This document shows, piece after piece, positions 1 to 9,126 of a stretch of DNA of 64,000 nucleotides. The first letter of the stretch is position 1. Each line of letters starts with the position of its first letter. Made by a program: the position numbers and the translations under genes. The DNA is from Arthrobacter sp. EPSL27. Lineage in GTDB: Bacteria > Actinomycetota > Actinomycetes > Actinomycetales > Micrococcaceae. The stretch covers positions 363,811-427,810 of the forward strand of contig NZ_LNUT01000004.1 of the NCBI RefSeq assembly GCF_001512305.1, in the 5' to 3' direction. Under the pieces are notes generated by a model. It worked only from the letters and a program-made list of their open reading frames with translations. It searched no databases and was not told the origin of the DNA.

Positions 1-299
1 TCGTCACCAACGGAGGGTTCGGCGGCGTGCTCCTCAGCCTGTCCCACGGGGTCCCGCTGGTGACGGCAGGCATCAACGAGGGCAAGAGCGACGTCAACGC
101 CCGGGTGGAGCACGCCGGCGTCGGGATCAACCTGAAAACCGAAACACCCCGCGCCGCCGCGGTCCGGGCCGCCGTCGACACCGTGCTGGCAGACCCGTCG
201 TGGCGGGCCCGGGCACAAGCAGTGCGCGGGCAGTTCGAGGCGGAGGACAGCATCGGCGCCGCCGTCGACGTCATCCTGGCGACCGCCGCCAGGGGCTGA
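1..299 (+). CDS. Glycosyltransferase, MGT/UGT-like, C-terminal fragment
   Basis: The reading frame is open from base 3, so the gene starts before the window. The visible residues begin with VTNGGFGGVLLSLSHGVPLV, which matches the nucleotide-sugar binding loop of GT1-family (MGT/UGT) glycosyltransferases, where a HGG-type motif is followed by LxxGVPLV. A later segment with ARVEHAGVGINL is also typical of the C-terminal lobe, followed by the closing helix. The usual His of the HGG motif reads as Asn here. The acceptor and sugar cannot be judged from about 98 residues. Confidence 0.75.
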   Translation, partial: VTNGGFGGVLLSLSHGVPLVTAGINEGKSDVNARVEHAGVGINLKTETPRAAAVRAAVDTVLADPSWRARAQAVRGQFEAEDSIGAAVDVILATAARG

Positions 300-343
300 C
301 ACCCGGCGCTGCGGCCGCAGACGCCTGCACCCCGGCAGGCATA

Positions 344-1051
344 ATGGAGCCCATGCGACGGACACTTCTGGGGATCCTGGCCGCCCTGACCCTGCTGGTG
401 GCCACCGCGTGCACTGTCACGCAGAAGGATCCGGATTACGTCCCGCCCGCGCCGCTGCCTGCGCTGGAGCAGCTCCGGCAGGCGCCCCTCGCCGACGCAG
501 AGAAGTTCGCCGCCGGGCAGGACATCCTCAGCTTCGCCACCGCGGACCGGAACGTGGTCTGCTCCCTGACCTCGGCCCGCGGTGAGCACGTGAACCTGCC
601 GTACGAACAGAACGGCTACTCCGACTCCGCCAACAACAAGCTGGCCATAGTGCCGGTGGCGCACTGCGAACTGGCGGCCTACCCCAAGCCGGAAGCCAAG
701 GACATCACGGACGACTGCGGCGGGACCGGCCTGGGCTACCTCGGCGGCGCCGCACTGCTCACCCCGGACACCGCCACGTACGGCGGATGCCGGTCCGGCG
801 TCACACAGCAGGAAGCGGAGTTCGGACCCAAGGGGACCCGCAACGGCCCGATTTCCCAGCTGCAGGTCCTGGATGATGGCCAGAACCTGGAACGCAACGG
901 CCTCCGCTGTTCGGCTTACGACGGCGGTGTCGCCTGCGGAAACGTCTCCGCCGGCGTCGCCTTCTTTGTGTCCCGGGACCGTTACGAACTAATCTCCGAC
1001 GCCGGCCAAACAGCCTCTCCGACGCCCTCCGAGGCCCCAAAAACCCCGTAA
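344..1051 (+). CDS. Putative lipoprotein, secreted, function unknown
   Basis: The protein of about 235 residues starts MEPMRRTLLGILAALTLLVA and then has a TAC lipobox, so it is a predicted diacylglyceryl-anchored lipoprotein. A second ATG at 353 is equally possible and gives a slightly shorter signal peptide. An open frame extends upstream to base 200, but it overlaps the preceding gene and lacks a signal sequence, so I reject it. The mature part contains six or more cysteines, including one in a DDCGG segment, which suggests disulfides outside the cell. The C-terminus is rich in Thr, Pro and Ser. I do not recognise the domain. Confidence 0.75.
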   Translation: MEPMRRTLLGILAALTLLVATACTVTQKDPDYVPPAPLPALEQLRQAPLADAEKFAAGQDILSFATADRNVVCSLTSARGEHVNLPYEQNGYSDSANNKLAIVPVAHCELAAYPKPEAKDITDDCGGTGLGYLGGAALLTPDTATYGGCRSGVTQQEAEFGPKGTRNGPISQLQVLDDGQNLERNGLRCSAYDGGVACGNVSAGVAFFVSRDRYELISDAGQTASPTPSEAPKTP

Positions 1052-1276
1052 TCTAGCGGTTTTTCTACGCTCCATAGAATAGTGTCCTTACTCACATAAC
1101 GGGTACTCTGGGACGGGCCGGTCCCCAGAAAGGACTAGAGTTCAAAAAAGGAGCATTGCGCCGTGTGGCTTGTTTCCAAGCCAGTCGCAGGGTGCGTTTA
1201 TTCCGCAGCCCGGTAACCGCGAGAACGCGGGGTCCGGCTGTACAGAAACTACTTCGACGTAGAAGGACACTAAACC

Positions 1277-2443
1277 GTGGACCTGTTTGAATATCAGGCG
1301 CGCGATATGTTCGAGGCGCACGGTGTACCCGTGCTTGCTGGCATCGTGGCGCACACCCCTGAAGAAGCAAAGGCAGCTGCCGAGAAGATCGGCGGCGTAA
1401 CTGTCGTCAAGGCACAGGTTAAGGTCGGTGGCCGCGGCAAGGCCGGCGGCGTTAAGGTCGCCAAGACCGCGGATGAGGCGCTGGAACACTCCACCAACAT
1501 CCTCGGCATGGACATCAAGGGCCACACCGTCAACAAGGTGATGATTGCCCAGGGTGCGGACATCGCCGAAGAATACTACTTCTCCGTCCTGCTGGATCGA
1601 GCCAACCGCAACTACCTGGCCATGTGCTCGGTTGAGGGCGGCATGGAGATCGAGCAGCTCGCCGTCGAACGCCCGGAGGCCCTCGCGAAGGTTGCGATCG
1701 ACCCCGCCGTCGGCATCGACCAGGCCAAGGCCGACGAAATCGTCGCCGCCGCCGGATTCGCTGAGGAGCTGCGCGGCAAGGTCGCCGCCGTCATCCTCAA
1801 GCTCTGGGATGTCTTCAAGAAGGAAGACGCCACCCTCGTGGAGGTCAACCCGCTCGTCAAGACCGGCGCCGGCGACATCGTCGCCCTCGACGGCAAGGTC
1901 TCCCTCGACGAGAACGCCGACTTCCGCCACCCCAAGCACTCGCACCTTGAAGACAAGGACGCTGCTGACCCGCTGGAGGCCAAGGCCAAGGCGCAGGATC
2001 TCAACTACGTCAAGCTCGACGGCGAAGTGGGCATCATCGGTAACGGTGCCGGCCTGGTCATGTCCACGCTCGACGTTGTTGCCTACGCCGGCGAGAACCA
2101 CGGCAACGTCAAGCCCGCCAACTTCCTGGACATCGGCGGTGGAGCTTCCGCCGAGGTCATGGCCGCAGGCCTCGACGTCATCCTGGGCGACCCGCAGGTC
2201 AAGTCCGTCTTCGTCAACGTCTTCGGCGGCATCACCGCCTGTGACGCCGTCGCCAAGGGCATCGTCGGTGCTCTGGCCGAGCTGGGCCACTCCGCGAACA
2301 AGCCGCTGGTAGTCCGCCTCGACGGCAACAACGTCGAGGAAGGCCGCCGCATCCTGGCCGAGGCCAACCACCCGCTGGTTACCCTGGCCGCCACCATGGA
2401 CGAGGGCGCCGACAAGGCTGCCGAGCTCGCCAACTCGAAGTAA
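1277..2443 (+). CDS. sucC: Succinyl-CoA synthetase (ADP-forming) beta subunit
   Basis: The 388-residue protein begins [20 protein letters not shown], the standard SucC N-terminus, followed by an ATP-grasp domain (about residues 1-240) and a C-terminal CoA-ligase domain with GGG and [11 protein letters not shown] motifs. The length is normal for SucC. It makes ATP from succinyl-CoA in the TCA cycle together with SucD, whose gene starts 27 bases downstream. The start is GTG, preceded by AGAAGGA. The leader of about 225 bases upstream holds an imperfect small hairpin near 1108-1128 but no promoter I can assign with confidence. Confidence 0.97.
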   Translation: MDLFEYQARDMFEAHGVPVLAGIVAHTPEEAKAAAEKIGGVTVVKAQVKVGGRGKAGGVKVAKTADEALEHSTNILGMDIKGHTVNKVMIAQGADIAEEYYFSVLLDRANRNYLAMCSVEGGMEIEQLAVERPEALAKVAIDPAVGIDQAKADEIVAAAGFAEELRGKVAAVILKLWDVFKKEDATLVEVNPLVKTGAGDIVALDGKVSLDENADFRHPKHSHLEDKDAADPLEAKAKAQDLNYVKLDGEVGIIGNGAGLVMSTLDVVAYAGENHGNVKPANFLDIGGGASAEVMAAGLDVILGDPQVKSVFVNVFGGITACDAVAKGIVGALAELGHSANKPLVVRLDGNNVEEGRRILAEANHPLVTLAATMDEGADKAAELANSK

Positions 2444-2469
2444 GCACCGGGAAGTAAGGCGACTTAATA

Positions 2470-3372
2470 ATGTCTATCTATCTGAACAAAGACTCCAAGG
2501 TCATCGTCCAGGGCATCACCGGCGGCGAAGGCACCAAGCACACCGCCCTGATGCTGAAGGCCGGCACCAACGTTGTTGGCGGCGTCAACGCCCGCAAGGC
2601 CGGCACCACGGTCATGCACGGCGACAACGAGATCACCGTCTTCGGCACCGTCAAGGAAGCCATGGCCGAGACCGGCGCCGACGTCTCCATCGTCTTCGTC
2701 CCGCCGGCCTTTACCAAGGACGCCGTCGTCGAAGCCATCGAGGCCGGCATCGGCCTGGTTGTTGTCATCACCGAGGGCGTGCCGGTCCAGGACTCCGCCG
2801 AGTTCTGGGCACTGGCCCAGTCCAAGGTTGACGCCAACGGCAAGCAGGTCACCCGCATCATCGGGCCGAACTGCCCCGGCATCATCACCCCGGGCGAGGC
2901 CCTCGTCGGCATCACCCCGGCCAACATCACGGGCAAGGGTCCCATCGGCCTCGTCTCCAAGTCGGGCACCCTGACCTACCAGATGATGTACGAACTGCGC
3001 GACCTCGGCTTCTCCACCGCCATCGGCATCGGCGGCGACCCGGTCATCGGCACCACGCACATCGACGCGCTCGAAGCGTTCGAGGCCGACCCGGAGACCA
3101 AGGCGATCGTGATGATCGGCGAAATCGGCGGCGACGCCGAAGAGCGTGCCGCGGACTACATCAAGGCCAACGTCACCAAGCCGGTTGTCGGCTACGTGGC
3201 CGGCTTCACCGCTCCGGAAGGCAAGACCATGGGCCACGCAGGCGCCATCGTCTCGGGTTCCGCGGGCACCGCCCAGGCCAAGAAGGAAGCCCTCGAGGCT
3301 GCCGGCGTCAAGGTCGGCAAGACGCCGTCCGAGACCGCCAAGCTCCTGCGCGAGGTCTTCGCAGCCCTCTAG
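2470..3372 (+). CDS. sucD: Succinyl-CoA synthetase (ADP-forming) alpha subunit
   Basis: The 300-residue SucD has a CoA-binding Rossmann domain ([12 protein letters not shown] near the N-terminus) and a ligase domain. The catalytic phosphohistidine lies in GHAGAIVSG at about residue 256. It forms the heterodimeric or heterotetrameric TCA-cycle enzyme with SucC. The genes are co-transcribed, and a strong terminator follows within 20 bases of the stop codon, so sucCD look like a self-contained operon. Confidence 0.97.
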   Translation: MSIYLNKDSKVIVQGITGGEGTKHTALMLKAGTNVVGGVNARKAGTTVMHGDNEITVFGTVKEAMAETGADVSIVFVPPAFTKDAVVEAIEAGIGLVVVITEGVPVQDSAEFWALAQSKVDANGKQVTRIIGPNCPGIITPGEALVGITPANITGKGPIGLVSKSGTLTYQMMYELRDLGFSTAIGIGGDPVIGTTHIDALEAFEADPETKAIVMIGEIGGDAEERAADYIKANVTKPVVGYVAGFTAPEGKTMGHAGAIVSGSAGTAQAKKEALEAAGVKVGKTPSETAKLLREVFAAL

Positions 3373-3390
3373 GCCCGAAGCACCACCAAA

Positions 3391-3455
3391 CGCGGGGCCA
3401 CCTCCGGCCCGTCCCACCTGTGGGATGGACCGGAGGTGGCCCCGCGTTTTGCGTT
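3391..3455. terminator. Bidirectional terminator after sucD
   Basis: CGCGGGGCCACCTCCGG at 3391 pairs with CCGGAGGTGGCCCCGCG ending at 3446. The inner arms pair with one mismatch around a small loop, and the hairpin is followed by TTTTGCGTT. It lies between convergent sucD and the SRPBCC gene, so it can serve both directions. Confidence 0.88.
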
Positions 3456-3470
3456 GAAGAAGACTGCCGC

Positions 3471-3953
3471 TCAGACCTTCGCTCCGGCGAGGAGTTCGTC
3501 GAGCCGCTCGTAGCCCTCGGTCATGCCGCCCTCCATGCCCGACTGCGCCATCCCGTCGCGGGCCTCCAGGCTGGGGTAGACGGAGTGGCCGCGCAGCCTG
3601 CACCGGCCGCCGCCCAGGTCCTCGAAGGTCATGTACTCCAGGCTGACCACGTCCGGGTAGCCTCCGAACTCGAAGGTCTGCAGGGCGAACTCGTTCTCAC
3701 GGACGGTGTGGAAGATCCCGCGGAACTCGTAGGGGACCCCCTCCGGTCCGGTGTGGATGTACCGGTACGTGCCGCCGGTGCGGAAATCGTAGTGGTCCAT
3801 CTCCATCTTCATGCCGCGAGGGCCGAGCCACTGCACTATGAGGCCGGGTTCCTTGTGGGCGCGGAAGACATCGGCGACAGGGAAATCGAAGTCCCGTTCG
3901 TAGTCGATGAAGGGCAGTCCCTCCGGGACCCTGAGTTTCAGGGCGTTGGTCAT
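3471..3953 (-). CDS. SRPBCC (AHSA1-like) domain protein
   Basis: The 160-residue protein has the START/Bet v1-like pattern of the activator-of-Hsp90-ATPase homologue (AHSA1) family: a hydrophobic pocket protein with VFRAHKEPGLIVQWLGP near the N-terminus and a C-terminal helix with GMEGGMTEGYERLDELL. Its ATG overlaps the stop codon of the upstream ArsR-family gene by 4 bases (ATGA), so the two are translationally coupled. ArsR/AHSA1 pairs are common in actinobacteria. The ligand is unknown. Confidence 0.85.
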   Translation of the reverse strand: MTNALKLRVPEGLPFIDYERDFDFPVADVFRAHKEPGLIVQWLGPRGMKMEMDHYDFRTGGTYRYIHTGPEGVPYEFRGIFHTVRENEFALQTFEFGGYPDVVSLEYMTFEDLGGGRCRLRGHSVYPSLEARDGMAQSGMEGGMTEGYERLDELLAGAKV

Positions 3954-4312
3954 GATGACTCCTTGGCCTGTGTGCCGCGAGCCGCGGCGTTGGATTGGAG
4001 CACGGCGTCAAGGCTGCGGAACTGCTCCTCGCGGACCAGCCGGTACTGGCCGATCCATGCGGTGAGCGCCTCCAGCCGTGCGGGGTTCAGGTGGACGGGC
4101 CGGCGCTGGGCATCACGGGTGCGGGTGACCAGCTGCGCCTGCTCGAGAACCTGGATGTGCTTCGAGACCGCCTGCTTGGTGATCGCGAAAGGTTCCGCCA
4201 GTTCGTTCACGGTGGCCGGGCCCCGGCTGAGCCGGGAAATGATGCGGCGGCGGACGGGATCGGCGAGGGCCAGGAAGGCCGAGTCGAGCTCGCCGTCGTC
4301 GCTGGAATCCAA
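3950..4312 (-). CDS. ArsR-family winged-helix transcriptional regulator
   Basis: I call a TTG start at 4312, preceded by a strong AGAGGAGG at the right distance, giving about 120 residues. The frame runs further upstream to 4420, but that extension has no ribosome binding site and overlaps the divergent promoter. The helix-turn-helix is seen in the run from FLALADPVRRRIISRLSRGP to AITKQAVSKHIQVLEQAQLV. There are no clustered cysteines, so metal sensing is not indicated. It probably controls itself and the coupled SRPBCC gene, and perhaps the divergent tautomerase. Confidence 0.85.
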   Translation of the reverse strand: MDSSDDGELDSAFLALADPVRRRIISRLSRGPATVNELAEPFAITKQAVSKHIQVLEQAQLVTRTRDAQRRPVHLNPARLEALTAWIGQYRLVREEQFRSLDAVLQSNAAARGTQAKESS

Positions 4313-4403
4313 GTACGTGCCTCCTCTGTAATCAACTTGTCCTTTGATCAACCTATTGGTTGTTAACGCTACTCCGGCACTTCGGGGCCCGCAAGACCCG
4401 ACC

Positions 4404-4433
4404 TTGCAGGCTATCTTCACAGTTTGTTAGTAT
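4404..4433 (+). promoter_or_regulatory. Candidate promoter of the tautomerase gene
   Basis: TTGCAG at 4404 and TAGTAT at 4428 are separated by 18 bases and could be the -35 and -10 boxes. The operator-like element starting at 4432 would overlap the -10 box and transcription start. Both boxes are imperfect. Confidence 0.4.
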
Positions 4434-4447
4434 GTCAGGACAAACTA
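4421..4447. promoter_or_regulatory. Operator-like element upstream of tautomerase
   Basis: AGTTTGT (4421-4427) and ACAAACT (4440-4446) form an inverted repeat, and an inner TGTC-AG-GACA palindrome sits at 4433-4442. The 16 bases ATGTCAGGACAAACTA (4432-4447) are identical to the element before the sugar ABC operon (19451-19466) and nearly identical to that before iolC (4937-4950). Confidence 0.6.
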
Positions 4448-4462
4448 CAAAAGGAGCACCGA

Positions 4463-4867
4463 ATGCCTCTTGTGCGCATCGACGTCAACCAGGGCCGCAC
4501 CCCCGAGGAGCTGCAGTCCCTCAGCCGGGGCATCCATGACGCCATCCTGGCCGAATACGGTATCCCCGAGCGGGATTACTTCCACGTGCTGACCGAACAT
4601 CCGGCGGGCCAGATTGTCGCCCAGGATGCCGGCCTGGGGTTCGAGCGGACGCGCAACGTGGTGATGATCCAGATTTTCACCCAGACTGGACGCAGTCAGG
4701 AGGCCAAGCAGGCCCTCTTTGCCGCAATCGCAGCGAACCTGGCGGACTCCGGGATCGCCGGCGAGGACGTCTTCATCGGCTATGTCGAGAACACGGCGGG
4801 GGACTGGTCCTTCGGCTTTGGCCGGGCACAGTATGTCACCGGCGAGCTCGCCACTCCTGGGCGGTAG
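4463..4867 (+). CDS. Tautomerase family protein
   Basis: The 134-residue protein starts MPLVRIDVNQGRTPEELQSL. After Met removal it exposes Pro1, the catalytic base of the tautomerase superfamily. The length is that of the two-motif Tautomerase_2/cis-CaaD-like group rather than the 62-residue 4-OT group. The start at 4463 follows AAAGGAG; an upstream in-frame start at 4424 would remove the N-terminal proline and overlap the operator, so it is rejected. The promoter region carries the same 16-base element as the inositol and ABC transporter promoters, so it may belong to that regulon. The substrate is unknown. Confidence 0.8.
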   Translation: MPLVRIDVNQGRTPEELQSLSRGIHDAILAEYGIPERDYFHVLTEHPAGQIVAQDAGLGFERTRNVVMIQIFTQTGRSQEAKQALFAAIAANLADSGIAGEDVFIGYVENTAGDWSFGFGRAQYVTGELATPGR

Positions 4868-4936
4868 CCCGGCGCCGGAGGCGGGGGCCCCGCGGATAAT
4901 CCGCCGAAAATCCGCGCCCCGTGTCATGTTGTAAAT

Positions 4937-4958
4937 ATGTCAGTACAAACCTTTGACA
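4937..4958 (+). promoter_or_regulatory. iolC promoter/operator element
   Basis: ATGTCAGTACAAAC (4937-4950) is followed two bases later by TTGACA (4953-4958), a consensus -35 box. No good -10 box is clear 17 bases on. The block matches the one at 19451-19472 at 19 of 22 positions with identical spacing, which suggests a shared regulator acting at the -35 region. Confidence 0.6.
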
Positions 4959-5096
4959 GTACATGGATTCTAAGGCAAAGTAGTCGATGTGGTCCCGCTC
5001 ACTGCAGGGCCCCCGGAACCACTCCGGACCACGCATTCCGACAGGCAGCCGCTGTGTAAAGGTACAGAGCCCACACCAGAAAGGTCCACGATCACC

Positions 5097-6098
5097 GTGA
5101 CCCACGAACTGCTCACCATCGGGCGCATCAGCGTTGATATCTACCCGAACGACATCGGCGTGGATCTGGAGGATGTCACGTCCTTCGGCAAGTATCTGGG
5201 CGGCTCCCCGTCCAACGTGGCCGTCGCCGCTGCCCGCCACGGCCGCCGCACCGCCGTCATCACCCGCACCGGCGACGACGCCTTCGGCCGGTACCTGCAC
5301 CGCGAACTGCGCAAGTTCCACGTGGACGATTCCTTCGTCACCGCCGTCAAGGAATGGCCGACGGCGGTTACGTTCTGCGCCATCAAACCCCCCGAGGACT
5401 TTCCGCTGTACTTCTACGGCCGGTTCCCCACAGCACCGGACCTGCAGATCAAAACCGAGGACCTGGACCTCGGCGCCATCCGCGACGCCGGCATCTTTTG
5501 GTCCACCGTGACCGGCCTCTGCCAGGAACCCAGCCGCGCCGCGCACCTCGCAGCCCACGAGGCCAGGCCCCGAACCGGCCTGAAGCCGGGCCAGTTCACC
5601 ATCCTGGACCTCGACTACCGGCCGATGTTCTGGGCCTCGGAAGAGGAAGCCCGGGAGCAGGTGGCCAAGATCCTGCCGCACGTCACCGTCGCAATCGGCA
5701 ATGACAAGGAATGCGCCGTCGCCGTCGGCGAGGGCACCCCGGACGAGCAGGCGGACCGGCTGCTCGCCGCCGGAGTCGAAATCGCCGTCGTCAAACTGGG
5801 CCCCGAGGGCGTGATGGCGAAGACCCGCACCGAGCGCGTGGTGTCCGCGCCCGTTCCGGTCGAAACCGTCAACGGCCTCGGCGCCGGCGACTCCTTCGGC
5901 GGGGCCTTCTGCCACGGACTGCTGTCCGGCTGGCCGCTGGCCCAGGTCCTCGACTTCGCGAACGCCGCCGGCGCCCTGGTCGCCTCCCGGGTGTCCTGCG
6001 CCGACGCGATGCCGACCCCGGACGAAGTAACGGGCCTGCTCGCCGAACGCGGCCGCCTGGCACCGGGCGCCTACGCCATCGAGGGAGCAACACTGTGA
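5097..6098 (+). CDS. iolC: 5-dehydro-2-deoxygluconokinase (PfkB family)
   Basis: The 333-residue sugar kinase contains the PfkB/ribokinase signatures: GGSPSNVAVAAARHG near the N-terminus and GLGAGDSFGGAF, with the catalytic Asp at about residue 265. It is the first gene of an inositol catabolic operon, so phosphorylation of 5-dehydro-2-deoxy-D-gluconate is the expected reaction. I choose the GTG at 5097 (VTHELLTIGRIS, after AGAAAGG); the frame runs to 4989 but that extension is not kinase-like. Its stop overlaps the next GTG. Confidence 0.93.
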   Translation: MTHELLTIGRISVDIYPNDIGVDLEDVTSFGKYLGGSPSNVAVAAARHGRRTAVITRTGDDAFGRYLHRELRKFHVDDSFVTAVKEWPTAVTFCAIKPPEDFPLYFYGRFPTAPDLQIKTEDLDLGAIRDAGIFWSTVTGLCQEPSRAAHLAAHEARPRTGLKPGQFTILDLDYRPMFWASEEEAREQVAKILPHVTVAIGNDKECAVAVGEGTPDEQADRLLAAGVEIAVVKLGPEGVMAKTRTERVVSAPVPVETVNGLGAGDSFGGAFCHGLLSGWPLAQVLDFANAAGALVASRVSCADAMPTPDEVTGLLAERGRLAPGAYAIEGATL

Positions 6099-7072
6099 GC
6101 GTCATCCCAGCCTCCGCCAACGTCGCGGTGGACGATGATCCCCGCCGCTACGAGCACCTCAGCGTCATCCGGCTCGAAGACCCGGACGCCGTGGCCCGTG
6201 CCGCCAAGGCCCGCCGCCGCCACCCCGGCGTCCAGGCCGGCAAACAGAACTTCATTGTCGCGGCCGACCACCCGGCCCGCGGCGCCCTCGCCGTCGGCAG
6301 CGACCCCGTGGCGATGGCGGACCGGCGCCTGCTCCTGGACCGGCTGCAGATTGCCCTCGCCAACCCGGACGTGGACGGCGTCCTCGCCTCACCCGACATC
6401 ATGGACGACCTGCTCCTGCTCGGAGCCCTGGACGGCAAGCTGCTCTTCGGGTCCATGAACCGGGGCGGACTCTCCGGCCTGGTCAACGAGTTCGACGACC
6501 GCTTCACAGGCCACACGGCCGCCGCGCTGGAGGCCCTCGGCGCCGACGGCGGCAAGATGCTCACCCGCATCTGCCTCGGCGACCCGGACACGGTGGGAAC
6601 CCTGGAAGCCACCGCCAAGGCGATCGATTCCCTCGCCGAGCGCAAGCTGATCGCCATGGTGGAACCGTTCCTCTCCGTCCGGGAACACGGGAAGGTCCGC
6701 AACGACCTCTCCACCAACGCCGTGATCAAGTCCATCGGCATCGCCCAGGGCCTGGGCTCCACCAGCGCCTACACCTGGATGAAGCTCCCGGTGGTGGCGG
6801 AGATGGAGCGCGTCATGGCGGCCACCACCATGCCCACCGTGCTCCTCGGCGGGGACCCGGACAGCAGCCAGGACGACGTCTTCGCCAGCTGGGAGGCGGC
6901 CCTCGCGCTGCCCGGGGTCCAGGGCCTCACGGTCGGCCGGACGCTGCTCTACCCGCACGACGGCGATGTGGCCGGCGCCGTCGCGACGGCAGCGTCGCTG
7001 CTGCACCGGTCCGCCCCGCGCACCCGCTCCACCCACACCACATCCACCCGCACCGCAGAAGTATCGGAGTAG
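6095..7072 (+). CDS. Cgl0159-type (beta/alpha)8 aldolase, inositol pathway
   Basis: The 325-residue protein starts at GTG 6095, overlapping the iolC stop by 4 bases. It resembles the Cgl0159 family of (beta/alpha)8 proteins found next to iolC in corynebacterial and arthrobacterial inositol clusters. Segments such as AGKQNFIVAADHPARG and GGDPDSSQDDVFASW are consistent with a class I aldolase-type barrel. By position it is the likely 2-deoxy-5-keto-gluconate-6-phosphate aldolase, the IolJ step, giving DHAP and malonate semialdehyde. No separate iolJ is seen. The reaction is inferred from context. Confidence 0.8.
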   Translation: MSVIPASANVAVDDDPRRYEHLSVIRLEDPDAVARAAKARRRHPGVQAGKQNFIVAADHPARGALAVGSDPVAMADRRLLLDRLQIALANPDVDGVLASPDIMDDLLLLGALDGKLLFGSMNRGGLSGLVNEFDDRFTGHTAAALEALGADGGKMLTRICLGDPDTVGTLEATAKAIDSLAERKLIAMVEPFLSVREHGKVRNDLSTNAVIKSIGIAQGLGSTSAYTWMKLPVVAEMERVMAATTMPTVLLGGDPDSSQDDVFASWEAALALPGVQGLTVGRTLLYPHDGDVAGAVATAASLLHRSAPRTRSTHTTSTRTAEVSE

Positions 7073-7078
7073 CTTCCC

Positions 7079-9040
7079 ATGGGAATGAGCACTGCACCCG
7101 GAACCCGCAGGATGACGGTCGCCCAGGCCGTCGTCGAGTACCTGTCCAAGCAGTACACCGTTGACTCGATCGGCGGCCAGGACTACCGCGAGCGGCTGAT
7201 CCCGGGCACGTTCGGGATCTTCGGCCACGGCAACGTGGCCGGCGTCGGGCAGGCCCTGAAGCAGTACCAGCAGCTGGACCCCGCCATCATGCCGTACTAC
7301 CAGGGCCGCAACGAACAGGCCCAGGCGCACCAGGCCGTCGGCTACGCCCGGCACACCCGGCGCCGCCAGACCTTCGCGGTCAGCACCTCGATCGGGCCGG
7401 GCTCCTCAAACCTGCTCACCGGCGCGGCGCTGGCCACCACCAACCGGCTGCCCGTCCTGCTGCTGCCCTCCGACACGTTCGCCACCCGGGCCGCCGACCC
7501 AGTGCTGCAGCAGCTGGAACAGCCCTACGCCTACGACATCACCGTCAACGACGCGTTCCGGCCGCTGTCCAAGTTCTTCGACCGGGTGTCCCGGCCCGAG
7601 CAGCTGTTCTCCGCGTTCCACCACGGCCTGCGCGTCCTCACGGACCCGGCCGAGACCGGTGCGGTGACCATCTCCCTGCCGCAGGACGTCCAGGCCGAGG
7701 CCTTCGACGTCCCCGAGGAGTTCCTCGCCGAACGCGAGTGGCGGATCCGCCGGCCCGACGCCGACGACGCGGACATCCGCCGTGCCGCCGAGGCGATCCG
7801 CGCCGCGAAGCGCCCGCTCATCATCGCCGGCGGCGGCGTCCTCTACGCCTACGCCAACGACGAACTGGCAAAATTCGCCGAACTGACCGGCATCCCGGTG
7901 GGCAACACCCAGGCCGGCGTCGGCGTCCTGCCGTGGGACCACAAGCTCTCCCTCGGCGCCGTCGGTTCCACCGGGACGACGGCGGCCAACGCCATCGCCG
8001 CCGGCGCGGACCTCATCATCGGCATCGGCACCCGCTACGAGGACTTCACCACCGCATCCCGCACCGCGTTCCAGAACCCGGACGTCACGTTCATCAACAT
8101 CAACGTCGCGCCGATCGACGCCTACAAGCACGGCAGCTCCCTGCCGATCGTCGCGGACGCCCGCAAGGCCCTGGTCAAGCTGAACCAGGCCCTGGGCGGC
8201 TACCGGGCCGGCGCCGACCTGGAACAGCAGATCGCCGCCGAGAAGGCCCGCTGGGACGAGACCGTGGATACGGCGTTCGACACCCGTTTCACCCCGCTGC
8301 CGGCACAGAACGAGATCATCGGCGCCACGCACCGGGCCATGGACGCCTCCGACGTGGTCATCTGCGCCGCCGGGTCCCTGCCCGGGGACCTGCACAAGAT
8401 GTGGCGCGTCCGGGACCCGTTCGGCTACCACGTCGAATACGCCTACTCCTGCATGGGCTACGAGATCCCCGGCGGCCTCGGCGTCAAGCGCGCTGCGCTG
8501 GCCGAAGCCAAGCGCGGCGGGGCCCAGCGCGACGTCGTCGTTATGGTGGGGGACGGGTCCTACCTGATGATGCACACCGAACTGGTCACCGCCGTCGCCG
8601 AACGGATCAAGCTGATCGTGGTCCTGATCCAGAACCACGGCTACGCCTCGATCGGCTCGCTCTCCGAATCCCTCGGCTCCCAGCGCTTCGGCACCCAGTA
8701 CCGCGCCCTGGACGAGGAACACCACAGCTTCGACGACGGCGAGCGGCTCCCCGTCGACCTGGCGCTGAACGCCGAAAGCCTCGGCGTGAAGGTCATCCGG
8801 ATCGAACCGGGGGAGAAGGTCATCGCCCAGCTCGAACAGGCGGTCCGGGACGCGAAGGCCGCGCCCGAACACGCCGGGCCGATCCTCATCCACGTCGAAT
8901 CCGACCCCCTGCTGGACGCCCCCAGTTCCGAGTCCTGGTGGGACGTTCCCGTCTCCGCAGTCTCCGAACTGGACTCCACGAAGCAGGCCTTCCAGACCTA
9001 CGTCGACCACAAGAGCCGCCAGCGCAAACTGCTGGGCTGA
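7079..9040 (+). CDS. iolD: 3D-(3,5/4)-trihydroxycyclohexane-1,2-dione hydrolase
   Basis: This ThDP-dependent enzyme of about 653 residues has the family's three-domain layout. The N-terminal cofactor glutamate lies in GRNEQAQAHQ, and a GDG motif at about residues 491-493 leads to QNHGY some 28 residues later, the Mg-ThDP binding signature. The length is normal for IolD, which opens the inositol ring to 5-deoxy-glucuronate. Starts at 7079 or 7085 are both possible. It follows the aldolase gene after 6 bases. Confidence 0.95.
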   Translation: MGMSTAPGTRRMTVAQAVVEYLSKQYTVDSIGGQDYRERLIPGTFGIFGHGNVAGVGQALKQYQQLDPAIMPYYQGRNEQAQAHQAVGYARHTRRRQTFAVSTSIGPGSSNLLTGAALATTNRLPVLLLPSDTFATRAADPVLQQLEQPYAYDITVNDAFRPLSKFFDRVSRPEQLFSAFHHGLRVLTDPAETGAVTISLPQDVQAEAFDVPEEFLAEREWRIRRPDADDADIRRAAEAIRAAKRPLIIAGGGVLYAYANDELAKFAELTGIPVGNTQAGVGVLPWDHKLSLGAVGSTGTTAANAIAAGADLIIGIGTRYEDFTTASRTAFQNPDVTFININVAPIDAYKHGSSLPIVADARKALVKLNQALGGYRAGADLEQQIAAEKARWDETVDTAFDTRFTPLPAQNEIIGATHRAMDASDVVICAAGSLPGDLHKMWRVRDPFGYHVEYAYSCMGYEIPGGLGVKRAALAEAKRGGAQRDVVVMVGDGSYLMMHTELVTAVAERIKLIVVLIQNHGYASIGSLSESLGSQRFGTQYRALDEEHHSFDDGERLPVDLALNAESLGVKVIRIEPGEKVIAQLEQAVRDAKAAPEHAGPILIHVESDPLLDAPSSESWWDVPVSAVSELDSTKQAFQTYVDHKSRQRKLLG

Positions 9041-9126
9041 GCCAGCCCCTCCCGCACCGCCCCTCCCGAGAACAGCCCCCGAAAACAGCCCCCGAAAACA
9101 GCCACAGACCAAGGAAGTCCCTCACC

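Noticed and set aside
4424-4462. Earlier start for the tautomerase gene
   Set aside because: It would bury the catalytic Pro1 and overlap the operator; ATG 4463 has AAAGGAG at proper distance.
7738-9126. Long 5' extension of the iolA frame overlapping iolD
   Set aside because: The translation is Arg/Pro/Gly-rich shadow sequence; iolA has its own ribosome binding site and canonical N-terminus at 9127.
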